14,076 nucleotides of DNA, taken from positions 1-14,076 of the forward strand of contig URNJ01000035.1 in NCBI GenBank assembly GCA_900549215.1, in the 5' to 3' direction. This stretch comes from an uncultured Collinsella sp. (lineage in GTDB: Bacteria; Actinomycetota; Coriobacteriia; Coriobacteriales; Coriobacteriaceae). The translations under genes and the position numbers were made by a program. The notes below the pieces were generated by a model. That model made no database searches, was not told the DNA's origin, and was given only the letters and a program-made list of their open reading frames with translations. Below are positions 1-7,613 of the stretch, piece after piece (the first letter of the stretch is position 1; every line of letters begins with the position of its first letter).

Positions 1-711
1 CATGGGGATGTCGTTGATGTTGTCGCCGAACGCCCAAGCGTCGGCGAGACGCTCGCCCAGGTGCTCGCAGAGCCACGTGAGGGCCGTTCCCTTGGTGGCG
101 CCCTCGCCCATGACCTCGATATTCATGGCGTACGAACGCGTGACCTCAATGTCTCCGAGCGTGTCGAGCTCCGCCGCGATGGCGTCGCGATCAGCCGGGT
201 CGTGCCAGTACATGGCGATGCGCTCGAGCGTCTCGACCTCGTCGATCTTGCTGTCGATATCCATGTCGATCGGTGTTCGTGTGCGCTTGAGCGAAGCCGC
301 GATGTGGGGGTCGCCGCCGCAGAATTCGTCCAGGCGCGTGTAGAGCGAGCGGGGGAGGAAGCATTGTCCATCCGCGAAGATATCGAAGGTCACATCGTGG
401 CCGGCGGCGATGCGATGGATGCGATGGGCAATGCCGCAATCGAGCGGACGGCTCAAGATGCACGTGGCGCGCGAGGCGTCGGTGGGCACGTCGTCGTCGA
501 GCTGCCAGACGCTGGCGCCATTGGCGCAGACGGCATAGTGCACGGCGGGATGGGCGAGGATGGGCTCAAAGATGCCCGACAGCGGACGTCCCGTGCAGGG
601 CACAAATTCAATCCCGCGTCGAGCGAGCTCGTCGAGCATCGCCCAGGTGGCATCGCTCATCTGCTTATCGCTCGTCAACAGCGTTCCATCCATATCGGAA
701 AACACAATCAT
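1..711 (-). CDS. HAD-superfamily (Cof-type) hydrolase, 3' end outside window
   Basis: The minus-strand frame starting at 711 is open for 237 codons to the window edge, so the C-terminus is missing. It opens MIVFSDMDGTLLTSDK: Asp6 and Asp8 are the HAD nucleophile and acid/base pair (DxDGT, motif I). CTGRP at 39-43 is motif II, Lys207 (GATKGTAL) is motif III, and GDNINDIP at 229-236 with Asp230 and Asp234 is the magnesium-binding motif IV. The roughly 160-residue insert between motifs II and III fits the C2 cap of the Cof/type IIB subfamily, cytosolic phosphatases acting on sugar phosphates, nucleotides or flavin phosphates. The substrate cannot be read from sequence. AGAAAGG lies about 10 nt before the ATG. 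The gene follows citrate synthase on the same strand, behind a terminator hairpin, so it probably has its own promoter or depends on read-through. Family seen directly; substrate unknown. Confidence 0.9.
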   Translation of the reverse strand, partial: MIVFSDMDGTLLTSDKQMSDATWAMLDELARRGIEFVPCTGRPLSGIFEPILAHPAVHYAVCANGASVWQLDDDVPTDASRATCILSRPLDCGIAHRIHRIAAGHDVTFDIFADGQCFLPRSLYTRLDEFCGGDPHIAASLKRTRTPIDMDIDSKIDEVETLERIAMYWHDPADRDAIAAELDTLGDIEVTRSYAMNIEVMGEGATKGTALTWLCEHLGERLADAWAFGDNINDIPM

Positions 712-736
712 TTGATGCAGCCCTTTCTGCTGGCAT

Positions 737-775
737 AAAAAGCGTGGCCGAGGGCGGTGATTCCCTGGCCACGCT
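737..775 (-). terminator. Intrinsic terminator of citrate synthase gene
   Basis: A perfect 9-bp stem (741-749 with 767-775, AGCGTGGCC/GGCCACGCT) with a 17-nt loop is followed, reading the minus strand, by five T residues (complement of 737-741). It lies 24 nt beyond the citrate synthase stop and just before the HAD gene. Confidence 0.8.
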
Positions 776-798
776 CGAGTTCTATAACGGTCCGCGTC

Positions 799-2217
799 CT
801 AGCGGTCGGCGAGCGGCTTGTACGCAAGCGGCTCGATAACCGGGCGATAAGCCGGGCGAATAATGCGGTGCGCGCAGAAGAGCTCTTCCATGCGGTGTGC
901 CGACCAGCCGGCCATGCGGGCGACGGCGAATAGCGGCGTAAAAAGCGTCTCGGGTACGCCGAGCATCTTGTAGATAAAGCCTGTGTACAGGTCGATGTTG
1001 GCGCAGATGGGCTTAGTCATGCCGTGGTCGCGCATCACCTGCGGTGCCAGGCGCTCGATGCGCTCGATGAGCGCGAACTCATCGCCCAGGTCCTTCTTGG
1101 CGGCAAGTGTGCGCGCGTAACGGCGGCACACCTCGGCGCGCGGGTCGCTCAGCGTGTAGACGGCGTGGCCCATACCGTAGATGAGGCCCGTGCCGTCGAA
1201 GGCCTGCTTGTCGAGAATCTTGCCCAGGTAGGCTGCGACCTCGTCCTCGTCTTCCCAATTGGAGACATGCGCACGGATGTCCTCGTGCATGGACACGACC
1301 TTGGCGTTGGCGCCGCCGTGGCGCGGGCCCTTGAGCGAGCCGATAGCCGCGGCGTAGGCGGAATACGGGTCGGTGGCCGAGGAGGACAGCACGCGGCAGG
1401 CAAACGTGGAGTTGTTGCCGCCGCCGTGCTCGGCATGCAGCATGAGCATAACGTCGAGCAGCATCGCCTCATCGTGAGTGAACGCCATGCCGCCGCGTAG
1501 GACCTGCAGGATGGTTTCGGCGGTTGAGAGGCCGGGCGTGGGGTGCGGCACGTGCATCTCCGAGCCGTGGCGCTTGGCGACCGATGCCATGTGCGCAAAG
1601 GCGGCGATGCGGGGCAGACGCGCCAGCATGGAGATGGCGACGTCGATTTCGTGCTCGGGTGTAATGGCGTCGGGCTCGGCGTCGAAGGCGTAGAGCAGCA
1701 GCACGGCGCGCTGAAGCACATTCATGATGCTCGACGACACCGTGGTCATGGGGAACTCGCGGACGTATTCGTCGCTCAGGTGCCTAAAAGCACCCAGGCG
1801 TCCGCAAAAACCGTCAAGCTCTTCCTTGGTGGGCAGGGAGCCCGTGATGAGCAGATAGGCGACTTCTTCGTAGCCGTAGCGGTTTTCGGCCTGGGCGTTG
1901 TTGACCAGATCCTCGATGCTGTAGCCGCGAAGCGTGAGCTTGCCCTGGTCGGGTACGACCTTGCCGTCGACCTTGTTGTAGCCGTGCACATCCGAGATAC
2001 GAGTGAGGCCCGCGACCACGCCCGAGCCGTCGGCATTGCGCAGGCCGCGTTTGACATTGTGCTCGACAAACAGGTCCTCGTCATAAGGGTCGGTCGGCAG
2101 GCCGTGGTAGAGGTTTTCGCTTTCGGGCGAAATCTGACGGCTCGCCTCGTAATCCAGAACCAGGCGGCTCAGGTGATCGTCGAAGCGGTAGTAGATTTTC
2201 TTGGCGTCGTAGGCCAT
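799..2217 (-). CDS. gltA: Citrate synthase (citrate/2-methylcitrate synthase family)
   Basis: Condenses acetyl-CoA with oxaloacetate to citrate, the entry to the oxidative TCA branch; in anaerobic gut Actinobacteria it probably serves 2-oxoglutarate/glutamate synthesis (inference). The protein has 472 residues. His264 in HAEHGGGNNST, His300 in GPRHGGAN and Asp409 in NIDLYTGFIYKMLG match the catalytic His-His-Asp triad of the family; GMGHAVY at 348-354 is the conserved substrate-binding segment. I chose the ATG at 2217 because GGAGAGGAG sits 6 nt before it; an in-frame ATG at 2238 adds seven residues (MDRRGVR) but has no good ribosome site. The gene lies 77 nt behind the ACT-domain gene on the same strand, with no obvious promoter between, so they may be co-transcribed. 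A 2-methylcitrate synthase activity cannot be excluded by sequence, but no prp genes are nearby. Confidence 0.95.
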   Translation of the reverse strand: MAYDAKKIYYRFDDHLSRLVLDYEASRQISPESENLYHGLPTDPYDEDLFVEHNVKRGLRNADGSGVVAGLTRISDVHGYNKVDGKVVPDQGKLTLRGYSIEDLVNNAQAENRYGYEEVAYLLITGSLPTKEELDGFCGRLGAFRHLSDEYVREFPMTTVSSSIMNVLQRAVLLLYAFDAEPDAITPEHEIDVAISMLARLPRIAAFAHMASVAKRHGSEMHVPHPTPGLSTAETILQVLRGGMAFTHDEAMLLDVMLMLHAEHGGGNNSTFACRVLSSSATDPYSAYAAAIGSLKGPRHGGANAKVVSMHEDIRAHVSNWEDEDEVAAYLGKILDKQAFDGTGLIYGMGHAVYTLSDPRAEVCRRYARTLAAKKDLGDEFALIERIERLAPQVMRDHGMTKPICANIDLYTGFIYKMLGVPETLFTPLFAVARMAGWSAHRMEELFCAHRIIRPAYRPVIEPLAYKPLADR

Positions 2218-2294
2218 GCGCACTCCTCTCCGGTCCACTTTGGGGCGGCGCGCTTGGACGATATGACGTCAGGCTGCCCCGAGCGGCTTGTTCG

Positions 2295-2582
2295 CTACAG
2301 GCGGTACATAAAGTTAAAGACGTCCTCGCGCTGAATGGACACGTTGACGCCCGAAAGCTCGCCTGCCTCGGCCAGGGCCTTCTGCAGCTCGGCGAAGTCG
2401 AGCTTGGACTCGGCGGTGTCGGCCAACATGGTCATGGTGAAGATGTCCTCGATAATGGACTGCGTGATGTCGCGGATGTCGACGTTGGCCTCGCCCAGAA
2501 CACGGGTGACGCCGGCGACGATACCGGGGCGGTTCTTGCCAAGGACGGTGATGACGATGCGGGAGGACGAGATCTCGGCCAT
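2295..2582 (-). CDS. Stand-alone ACT-domain protein (UPF0237-like)
   Basis: A 95-residue protein that is a single ACT domain: the opening beta strand RIVITVLGKNRPGIVAGVTR (8-27) holds the ligand-loop N-RPGIV, then VLGEANVDIRDITQ and FTMTMLADTAES. ACT domains bind amino acids or other small ligands and regulate metabolism. Proteins of this UPF0237 type usually sit beside a UPF0210/DUF711 gene, but here the next gene on the strand is citrate synthase. The ribosome site AAAGGG lies 7 nt before the ATG. Upstream is a 23-nt palindrome with a TACAAT -10 box inside it. Family assignment is firm; the ligand and target are unknown. Confidence 0.85.
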   Translation of the reverse strand: MAEISSSRIVITVLGKNRPGIVAGVTRVLGEANVDIRDITQSIIEDIFTMTMLADTAESKLDFAELQKALAEAGELSGVNVSIQREDVFNFMYRL

Positions 2583-2628
2583 GGGAAACCCTTTCGCGTG
2601 GTTGCGGCGCGCGGGGGCGCTCCGCTAC

Positions 2629-2651
2629 GGTACAGTGTTCATCATTGTACC
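2629..2651 (-). promoter_or_regulatory. Candidate promoter -10 within a palindromic operator, ACT gene
   Basis: GGTACAGTG and CATTGTACC form arms of 9 nt (8 complementary) around TTCAT. On the minus strand the right arm contains TACAAT (2649-2644), a good -10 box, placing a transcript start near 2637 and a leader of about 54 nt before the ACT gene. No convincing -35 is visible at 16-18 nt, which would suit a promoter that needs an activator. The operator role is inferred from symmetry and position only. Confidence 0.4.
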
Positions 2652-2758
2652 TGTCCTGCGCAAAAAAGGCGCGCTCGCTGCGGCGTTACATGCCTGCAAC
2701 ATGAGCGTAAGGGGGAAGGCCGCACGGGGAAGAGCCGTCTGGCGCGTGTCCGGCTCGT

Positions 2759-2826
2759 GTTGGGTTGATTTCCGATCTCAGCCGAACACATTGAGCGGAC
2801 AGGCCGTTCCCGCAGTCAGCCGAACG
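2759..2826. repeat. 68-bp direct repeat, copy 1 (left edge of island)
   Basis: Matches 10001-10068 in the same orientation at 65 of 68 positions; the differences are at 2762, 2800 and 2820. It lies in the intergenic space between the ACT gene and the integrase remnant. It contains CAGCCGAAC twice (about 37 nt apart, the second changed by one base in copy 2). A hairpin starts at its 3' edge, as in copy 2. It could be an attachment-site duplication or a dispersed intergenic repeat. Confidence 0.75.
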
Positions 2827-2924
2827 CCTCCGACGGCTGATTCCGAACTGGAAGCGGAGGGCATCCTCGCCCTTCGGTAGGGGATACCGCTCCGCGGCGC
2901 ATGCCGCGGGCGGCGCCCCTATCG
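2827..2924. other. Two GC-rich hairpins behind repeat copy 1
   Basis: The first has CCTCCG (2827-2832) pairing with CGGAGG (2855-2860) and an inner TTCC/GGAA. The second has TAGGGG (2878-2883) with CCCCTA (2916-2921) enclosing a 7-bp stem, CCGCGGC (2892-2898) with GCCGCGG (2903-2909), and a GCAT loop. Neither is followed by a T-run on either strand, so these are not clear terminators. They fill the space before the integrase remnant together with the repeat. Confidence 0.5.
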
Positions 2925-2977
2925 GACCACCGTGACCTCAGTTGGGATGGGCCCAGCACTGCCGCGTACTCGGTGAG

Positions 2978-3703
2978 CTAGAGCCAACTGTTCGTCTTCA
3001 CGTCGCGTATGGCGATATTTCGGTCGTCCGGCTCGGTGATGCCGTAGCCGAACGCCTGGAGCGTCTCGATGGACTCCTGGATCCTCTGTTGGAACATGGG
3101 ACCCGGATCGACCCTCGGCCCGAGGTGCCCGCGCCAAAGGCACGGCGTGGCGCGCAGCATGTTATGGATTTTGGAGATGGGCTCGATGTCGGCGTAGACG
3201 TTGAGCGTCGCCATGGCGTCCTTGTGGCCGAGGATCGATTGGAGCGCCTTGATATCGCCGCCTTGGCGGATCCACTGCGTTGCGAACGTGTGGCGAAGGC
3301 CGTGGAACGTGATCAGCTCGTCGTTGGTGCCCATGAGGCCGTTGGTCTCCGAGAACGTCTTGAACGCCCTGCGGATATAGCTTGTCGTCGCGAAGGTCGC
3401 GCCCGGCTCCGACAGGATGTAGCAGTCCCCGATCTCGACCGCCCCGGTAAGGCCGCGCAAGCGCAGCTTTCCGCAGTCGATCTCGTGGGTCTCCTTCAGG
3501 AAGGGGAGTAGGCCGACCGGGTCGATGGGGATACCCCTGGCGTCATGGGTCTTGGTGTCCTTGATGAACGAACCCATTCCCTTCGCGTACGCCACCGAGT
3601 GTCTGATCGAGATCAGGCCCGTCTCGAAATCCACATCGCACCACCGAAGGCCGCAGGCTTCGCCGATTCGCATCCCCGTGTGCAGGGCGAGTACGACCGC
3701 CCT
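2978..3703 (-). pseudogene. Tyrosine recombinase/integrase, C-terminal catalytic half only
   Basis: 241 residues remain. Numbered from the internal ATG at 3673, Arg2 in MRIGEACGLRW is the first catalytic arginine, KTHDARGIPI carries the beta-hairpin lysine, HGLRH gives His124 and Arg127, GHK gives His150, and VYADI gives the nucleophile Tyr160. All catalytic residues are therefore present. What is missing is the whole N-terminal part (arm-binding and SAM-like core-binding domains, normally about 150 residues). The integrase-like reading actually extends ten residues upstream of Met (RAVVLALHTG) to a TAG codon, and that TAG is the stop of the regulator gene before it, in the same frame. This is best explained by a deletion that joined the regulator to the middle of an integrase gene. 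Product from the ATG at 3673, if made, could not bind core sites normally. Confidence 0.8.
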
Positions 3704-3955
3704 CTAATCCTCGGCGGACCAATCGAGTCCGAACTCCTTTCGGGCATCCTCTTCGCTCATGACTTCGAGAAGGTCTCCGGGTTGGCAACGAAGGGCGAGG
3801 CATAGCTGCTCGAGTGTGTTGAAGCGAATGCCGCGAATATGCCCTTTTTTAATACGGGACAGGTTCACGGGCGTGGTTCCAATCCTTTCGGCAAGTTCGT
3901 TCGAGGAAATCTTTCGCTCGGCCATGATCTTGTCGAGGCGAACAATTACGGGCAT
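3704..3955 (-). CDS. Small Cro/C1-type HTH regulator (YozG-like)
   Basis: 83 residues with one helix-turn-helix of the XRE type: the segment NELAERIGTTPVNLSRIKKG is helices 2-3, followed by IRFNTLEQLCLALRCQPGDLLE, typical of the short regulators that accompany DUF2975 membrane proteins. AAGGA lies 7 nt before the ATG. It starts 9 nt after the DUF2975 stop, so the two form an operon. Its TAG stop is directly followed in the same frame by the integrase remnant, and the last 15 or so residues (SEEDARKEFGLDWSAED) lie beyond the domain and may or may not be original. A likely target is the palindrome upstream of the DUF2975 gene; this is inference. Confidence 0.85.
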   Translation of the reverse strand: MPVIVRLDKIMAERKISSNELAERIGTTPVNLSRIKKGHIRGIRFNTLEQLCLALRCQPGDLLEVMSEEDARKEFGLDWSAED

Positions 3956-3964
3956 GGCGTTTCC

Positions 3965-4477
3965 TTACGCAATCTCGTCGGAGTCGAGGTACAGCTCTCG
4001 GGCGTACAAGAAGAGCTGGGAAAGCATGAACAGGACGATGCCGAGAACCAGAGAGGTCCAATCGAATGATGAAGCGATCTCTTGGGCGCCGACGGCCCCC
4101 TCGCCGCCAAACATCGAAACGGAGGTTTTGAGTGAGCCGGCGTAGAGGCTGGTGGCAGCTTGAACAACGAAGAGAATGCCGAGCACCTTCAAGCATGTCG
4201 CAGACCCTTTCTTGAAGGGGTCTCCGCTCTTGATCGTCCACACGAGAACGGCGCTGAGGATGGTCGTAGCGATACCGATGACGGCAGGGACCAATGTCGA
4301 GATCGCAAGGGCTGGATACGCGGGGGAGTCTGCAATTACAGGGTTGTCGAGCACTTCGATTGCTGGCTTTAAGGAGAACGCCACTTGTGCGATGGCGGTG
4401 GCGCAAAGGGTCGCAGAGGCTATCGCACATGCGATGCGGAAGGAATGAAGCCGGGGAGTGCGATTGTCGGAACTCAT
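3965..4477 (-). CDS. DUF2975-type four-helix membrane protein
   Basis: 170 residues with four hydrophobic segments, about 14-36, 55-80, 95-115 and 139-160, and short charged ends. Length, topology and the adjoining YozG-like regulator match the DUF2975 family, whose function is not established. GGAGG sits 5 nt before the ATG at 4477. It is the first gene of a two-gene operon and is divergent from the ABC transport genes. By analogy to other membrane-protein/HTH pairs it might tune the regulator or sense membrane stress, but nothing in the sequence shows this. Confidence 0.75.
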   Translation of the reverse strand: MSSDNRTPRLHSFRIACAIASATLCATAIAQVAFSLKPAIEVLDNPVIADSPAYPALAISTLVPAVIGIATTILSAVLVWTIKSGDPFKKGSATCLKVLGILFVVQAATSLYAGSLKTSVSMFGGEGAVGAQEIASSFDWTSLVLGIVLFMLSQLFLYARELYLDSDEIA

Positions 4478-4514
4478 AATAACCTCCGAAGAATTTAAAA
4501 AACTCAGGTTACTT

Positions 4515-4549
4515 TTTAACAGTTTATGTTAAATTGACTTTGCCGGCAA
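4515..4549 (-). promoter_or_regulatory. Divergent promoter region with TTTAACA-N5-TGTTAAA palindrome
   Basis: On the minus strand TTGCCG (4548-4543) and TAAACT (4526-4521) are spaced by 16-17 nt and could drive the DUF2975-regulator operon. The -10 lies inside a perfect 7-bp inverted repeat with 5-nt spacer (4515-4533). On the plus strand TTGACT (4534-4539) abuts the palindrome and could be the -35 of the ABC operon, with only a poor -10 (CAGCAT, 4557-4562). A second palindrome, TTGCCGGCAA, is at 4540-4549. The layout suits control of both operons by the XRE protein; binding is inferred. Confidence 0.45.
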
Positions 4550-4585
4550 GTAATCACAGCATGCTGCAATCACTAGATGCGAGGC

Positions 4586-4610
4586 GGGGCCGAGCATTTT
4601 GTTCGGCCCC
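4586..4610 (+). other. Hairpin in leader of the ABC operon
   Basis: GGGGCCGA (4586-4593) pairs perfectly with TCGGCCCC (4603-4610) around a 9-nt loop. It lies 33 nt before the chosen start of the permease gene. No T-run follows on either strand, so a simple terminator is unlikely; it may be a leader structure. Confidence 0.45.
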
Positions 4611-4642
4611 TCTGTTCCGACTGGATGAGGTTAAGGTTGGCG

Positions 4643-6865
4643 ATGAATATGCTCAAAATCTCGAAGGCAATCTTTAGGTCGCTCCTCTCCTCCAGGTCAC
4701 TCTGTGTTGCCGTTGTTGCGTTGATGGTTCTTTGTGCTTTGCCCGTCTTCAGGAGCGCGGCTGGCATCGACGGACGGGTTGAATACCTCGAGTCGGGAAT
4801 AACCCGTGTTGAGCAGGAATTGTCAGCATCCTATGCGGATGCGCTTGTGAATGCGGGGGAGGACGGTGTCTATACCTCTTCATCAAGCATGCCCGCGCTT
4901 CTGTACCCTCTTGCCGCGGGACGTCTTATCTTGGCACCGCTCTCTCCCCTACTTCCGTTTCTGCAGATATCGGATGGAGAGTACACCTATTATGACGGAT
5001 CGAAGGAGTACTTGCTATGGGTCGCAACGGCCGTTGCCGTCTCGTTCCTTGCCGCGCGTCTTAACAAACGTGAAAAGCTCATCATCCAGGCACCGATGGG
5101 CGAGCTGGGTAGACTTGTTGCATCGAGCGTATGGGCGAGTGTTTTTGCAATGCTTGCCGTCCTCGCCATCAATCTTCCAGGGATAATCGCCGCGCTTGTG
5201 AAGAATGGCCCGGGCTCGCCGTTCTATCCGATAGGCTACATTCAATATGCGACTCCGGTTATCAAACCGGCTTGGCTGGTGTTCGCGCAGACGGCCATCT
5301 TGCAATTCTTGGTGGCAGCGTTCATCTCGCTTGTCGTTCACCTTGCCGTGAAGATTGCCAATAACCCTGCGCTTGGAATCGTGTTCGTATGTGCCCTGAT
5401 GGGGGTGACGATGGTTCCCGGGTATTACGGAAGATCCATCGCTTTACGTGAGTTCGCCCTGTTGAATCCCCTTACGTATGCGAACACTGAGTTGACCGTC
5501 GGCGCCTATAGCCCGTACCCGACAACGCAGATAGTGAATCTGCCTGGACTTTGCTTCGAGCGTGGCGCGATTGCCCTCGTATGCGCAATCGGGATCGAGG
5601 TGCTGGCAATTAGCCTGCTTTGCGTTGCTGGAAAGAGCGGCTGCGCGTGCCCGATATCTCCGATTTGTCTTGAGAGAGGTTCCTTCACTGCATCGAGAAC
5701 GGCAACTCGTTCGAGCGCTTGTGCCTCCGCCGTTGCATACGTAAGAACGATGGGGAAACTGCTCCTGCGTTCTCCTACCCTCGCCGTATGCGCGATTGCA
5801 ATGTCGACGACGATGCTGGCCCCGGCTCTGGTCGAGATGTTTCCTGACGCTGATAACGTTTCCGCTGTTCGGTATAGGGATGGGGAGCTCCGTTCAATAG
5901 ATCGGTATCTAGAGCAGAACGCTGCGAATATGGACGTCGAGGGCAAAGCGGCCCTGGAAGACATGCGGGATGCTCTTTCGGGTTTCGTGTACGCGCCTAT
6001 GCCTGCGGAGGGGTTTCGAAGCCTTGCGACGTACGAGCGCGCTCGAGGTGAGCTGGGCGCGGCAGATGCGACTCTCCTGCAATCGATCGGAATCGAGCCG
6101 GAGACTCCTTCTCGTGCGGAGGCGCGCGCCCTTCTGCTTGAGTCGATCGCGAGCTTGCCGGACCCCAAGGTTTACGAGTTAAGTACGAAGATGCCCCCAT
6201 TAATCCTCCTTTCGTATCTCCAGGCAGCGCTTCCCTCCTTATTTTTGCTGTTGCCCGCGGTTGTCACATCGCTCGCGTGCACCCACCTGCAGTGTCGTTC
6301 CCTTCTGGTTCTCCAGATCCCCGCAACAGCGCATGTGCGTTTTCTGACGGCTGTTGCGCTGGCTCTCCTGCTTGGCTTGGTGCTGCTTTTGGTGTCGATG
6401 GTTCCCGCTGTCGTTGTGTCCGTGATTAAGAACGGTGCGGGTGGATCGGAGTATCCCGTCGCTCTCATTCGGGCGGGAGCTTCGACAACGTCCATGGTGG
6501 GGGAGGCGGTGTTGTGCAGTATTCCGTTGCTGGTCATGGCATACGGCGTGATTTCCGTCGTCGCTGCGTTGACGGCAGCGATTAGCCGCAACCCCGTTGT
6601 CACCGGAATGGTTTGCGCGGTTCTCTTGGTGTTGGGTTCGTTGAGCGCTCATGTTGAAAGCGTGGGCATGGGCGTCGCGCTGCTGGCTCCATTCGCCTCG
6701 TTTGATCCCGCTTCCCAGGTGGGGACGATTGGGTTCCTTGGGCGAGGGACGAACGCGATGCCTTTTGGAGAGGTCGTCGGCGCATCGGGCGCTCTGCTGG
6801 TGGTCTTGGGCGCCGTATCTCCGTTGATGGTGCGCCTGAGTGTTCCAAAGATCGAAAGGGGATGA
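4643..6865 (+). CDS. ABC-2-like permease with two homologous halves
   Basis: 740 residues, polytopic membrane protein. Each half has a first helix, a long outside loop, then a group of about five helices. Half 1: helix near 20-38, loop to about 115, helices between about 120 and 370. Half 2: helix near 395-415, an acidic loop to about 520, then helices to the C-terminus. The halves share KNGPGSPFYPI (187-197) and KNGAGGSEYPV (596-606) at the same place in the helix bundle, so the gene looks like a tandem duplication and fusion, giving a complete permease pair in one chain. The ATG at 4643 has GAGGTTAAGG upstream; in-frame ATGs at 4577 and 4625 are earlier, the first lying before a leader hairpin. 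The ATPase gene follows 5 nt later. Substrate unknown. Confidence 0.75.
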   Translation: MNMLKISKAIFRSLLSSRSLCVAVVALMVLCALPVFRSAAGIDGRVEYLESGITRVEQELSASYADALVNAGEDGVYTSSSSMPALLYPLAAGRLILAPLSPLLPFLQISDGEYTYYDGSKEYLLWVATAVAVSFLAARLNKREKLIIQAPMGELGRLVASSVWASVFAMLAVLAINLPGIIAALVKNGPGSPFYPIGYIQYATPVIKPAWLVFAQTAILQFLVAAFISLVVHLAVKIANNPALGIVFVCALMGVTMVPGYYGRSIALREFALLNPLTYANTELTVGAYSPYPTTQIVNLPGLCFERGAIALVCAIGIEVLAISLLCVAGKSGCACPISPICLERGSFTASRTATRSSACASAVAYVRTMGKLLLRSPTLAVCAIAMSTTMLAPALVEMFPDADNVSAVRYRDGELRSIDRYLEQNAANMDVEGKAALEDMRDALSGFVYAPMPAEGFRSLATYERARGELGAADATLLQSIGIEPETPSRAEARALLLESIASLPDPKVYELSTKMPPLILLSYLQAALPSLFLLLPAVVTSLACTHLQCRSLLVLQIPATAHVRFLTAVALALLLGLVLLLVSMVPAVVVSVIKNGAGGSEYPVALIRAGASTTSMVGEAVLCSIPLLVMAYGVISVVAALTAAISRNPVVTGMVCAVLLVLGSLSAHVESVGMGVALLAPFASFDPASQVGTIGFLGRGTNAMPFGEVVGASGALLVVLGAVSPLMVRLSVPKIERG

Positions 6866-6870
6866 TCTCG

Positions 6871-7611
6871 ATGATTGACCTTCAAACGCTGACGATCTCT
6901 TATGGAAAGAAGGTGCTCGTAGATTCGGTGAACGCTGAGTTTGCCCCGGGTACGGTCTACGGTCTCGTCGCTCCGAACGGGCATGGAAAGACGACGTTGC
7001 TGCGTGCGATGGCAGGTTTGCCGGGTCCTCGCGTGGACGGGAGCATCGTTCTGGATGAGGTGCAGGGTACGGGTGCGAGAGAGGTCCGTTCTATGATCTT
7101 CTATGCACCTGGTGAGGGGACGCTGCTGTATCCCGGATTGCGTGCGGAAGATCACCTCAAGATGGTTTGCGATATGTGGCCGCATGCTCGCGATATCGAA
7201 GAGATAGTGGAACAAACGCAGATAGGCGAGTTCGCGAAGATGAGGATCCGCACTCTGAGCCAGGGCATGAAGCAGCAGCTTACCCTGGCGATTGCGTATG
7301 CGACGGGCGCGCGGGGCCTTCTATTAGATGAGCCCATGAACGCGCTCGACCCCAGCAGGGTGGACTTGCATTCCGAGATTCTCAGGAAGCTGGCCGATTC
7401 TGGTACGTGCATCATCATGTCATCCCACATCTTGGATTCGGTCGATAGGCTGTGCGATGAGATTCTGTTTTTGAAGGATGGGAGGCTCATTAGAAGCATT
7501 CCGCAAGATGATGCTGCGCCGAAGTCTCCTGGATCCCATTTCGCAAAGCCTGCCGGACGCGCCGAGGGTGCGCTAAGCACGTATCGGCGACTCTACGAAA
7601 AGGGCGGGTAG
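6871..7611 (+). CDS. ABC transporter ATPase subunit
   Basis: 246 residues, one nucleotide-binding domain. Walker A is APNGHGKTT (34-42, Lys40), the signature is LSQGMKQQL (129-137), Walker B is LLLDEP (150-155, Glu154 catalytic) and the H-loop histidine is His186 (SSHIL). The Q-loop region reads FYAPGEGTLLYPGL, without a glutamine at the usual place, as in several drug/bacteriocin-type ATPases of the CcmA-like group. It would pair with the permease just upstream. Two starts are possible: ATG 6862 overlaps the permease stop by 4 nt but has AAAGG only 2-4 nt away; ATG 6871 has AAGGGG 9 nt upstream and gives MIDLQTLTISYG, the usual opening, so I prefer it. The 40 residues after the core are variable. 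Confidence 0.88.
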   Translation: MIDLQTLTISYGKKVLVDSVNAEFAPGTVYGLVAPNGHGKTTLLRAMAGLPGPRVDGSIVLDEVQGTGAREVRSMIFYAPGEGTLLYPGLRAEDHLKMVCDMWPHARDIEEIVEQTQIGEFAKMRIRTLSQGMKQQLTLAIAYATGARGLLLDEPMNALDPSRVDLHSEILRKLADSGTCIIMSSHILDSVDRLCDEILFLKDGRLIRSIPQDDAAPKSPGSHFAKPAGRAEGALSTYRRLYEKGG

Positions 7612-7613
7612 AA

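Noticed and set aside
61..738. 225-codon plus-strand frame opposite the HAD gene
   Set aside because: The minus strand carries all four HAD motifs in one frame that is open to the window edge.
1543..2334. 263-codon plus-strand frame opposite citrate synthase
   Set aside because: A codon-bias shadow; the minus strand holds a complete citrate synthase with its catalytic residues.
3704..3706. Programmed read-through producing an HTH-integrase fusion
   Set aside because: The TAG is a normal stop of a complete small regulator, and the integrase part begins abruptly mid-domain, which fits a deletion better.
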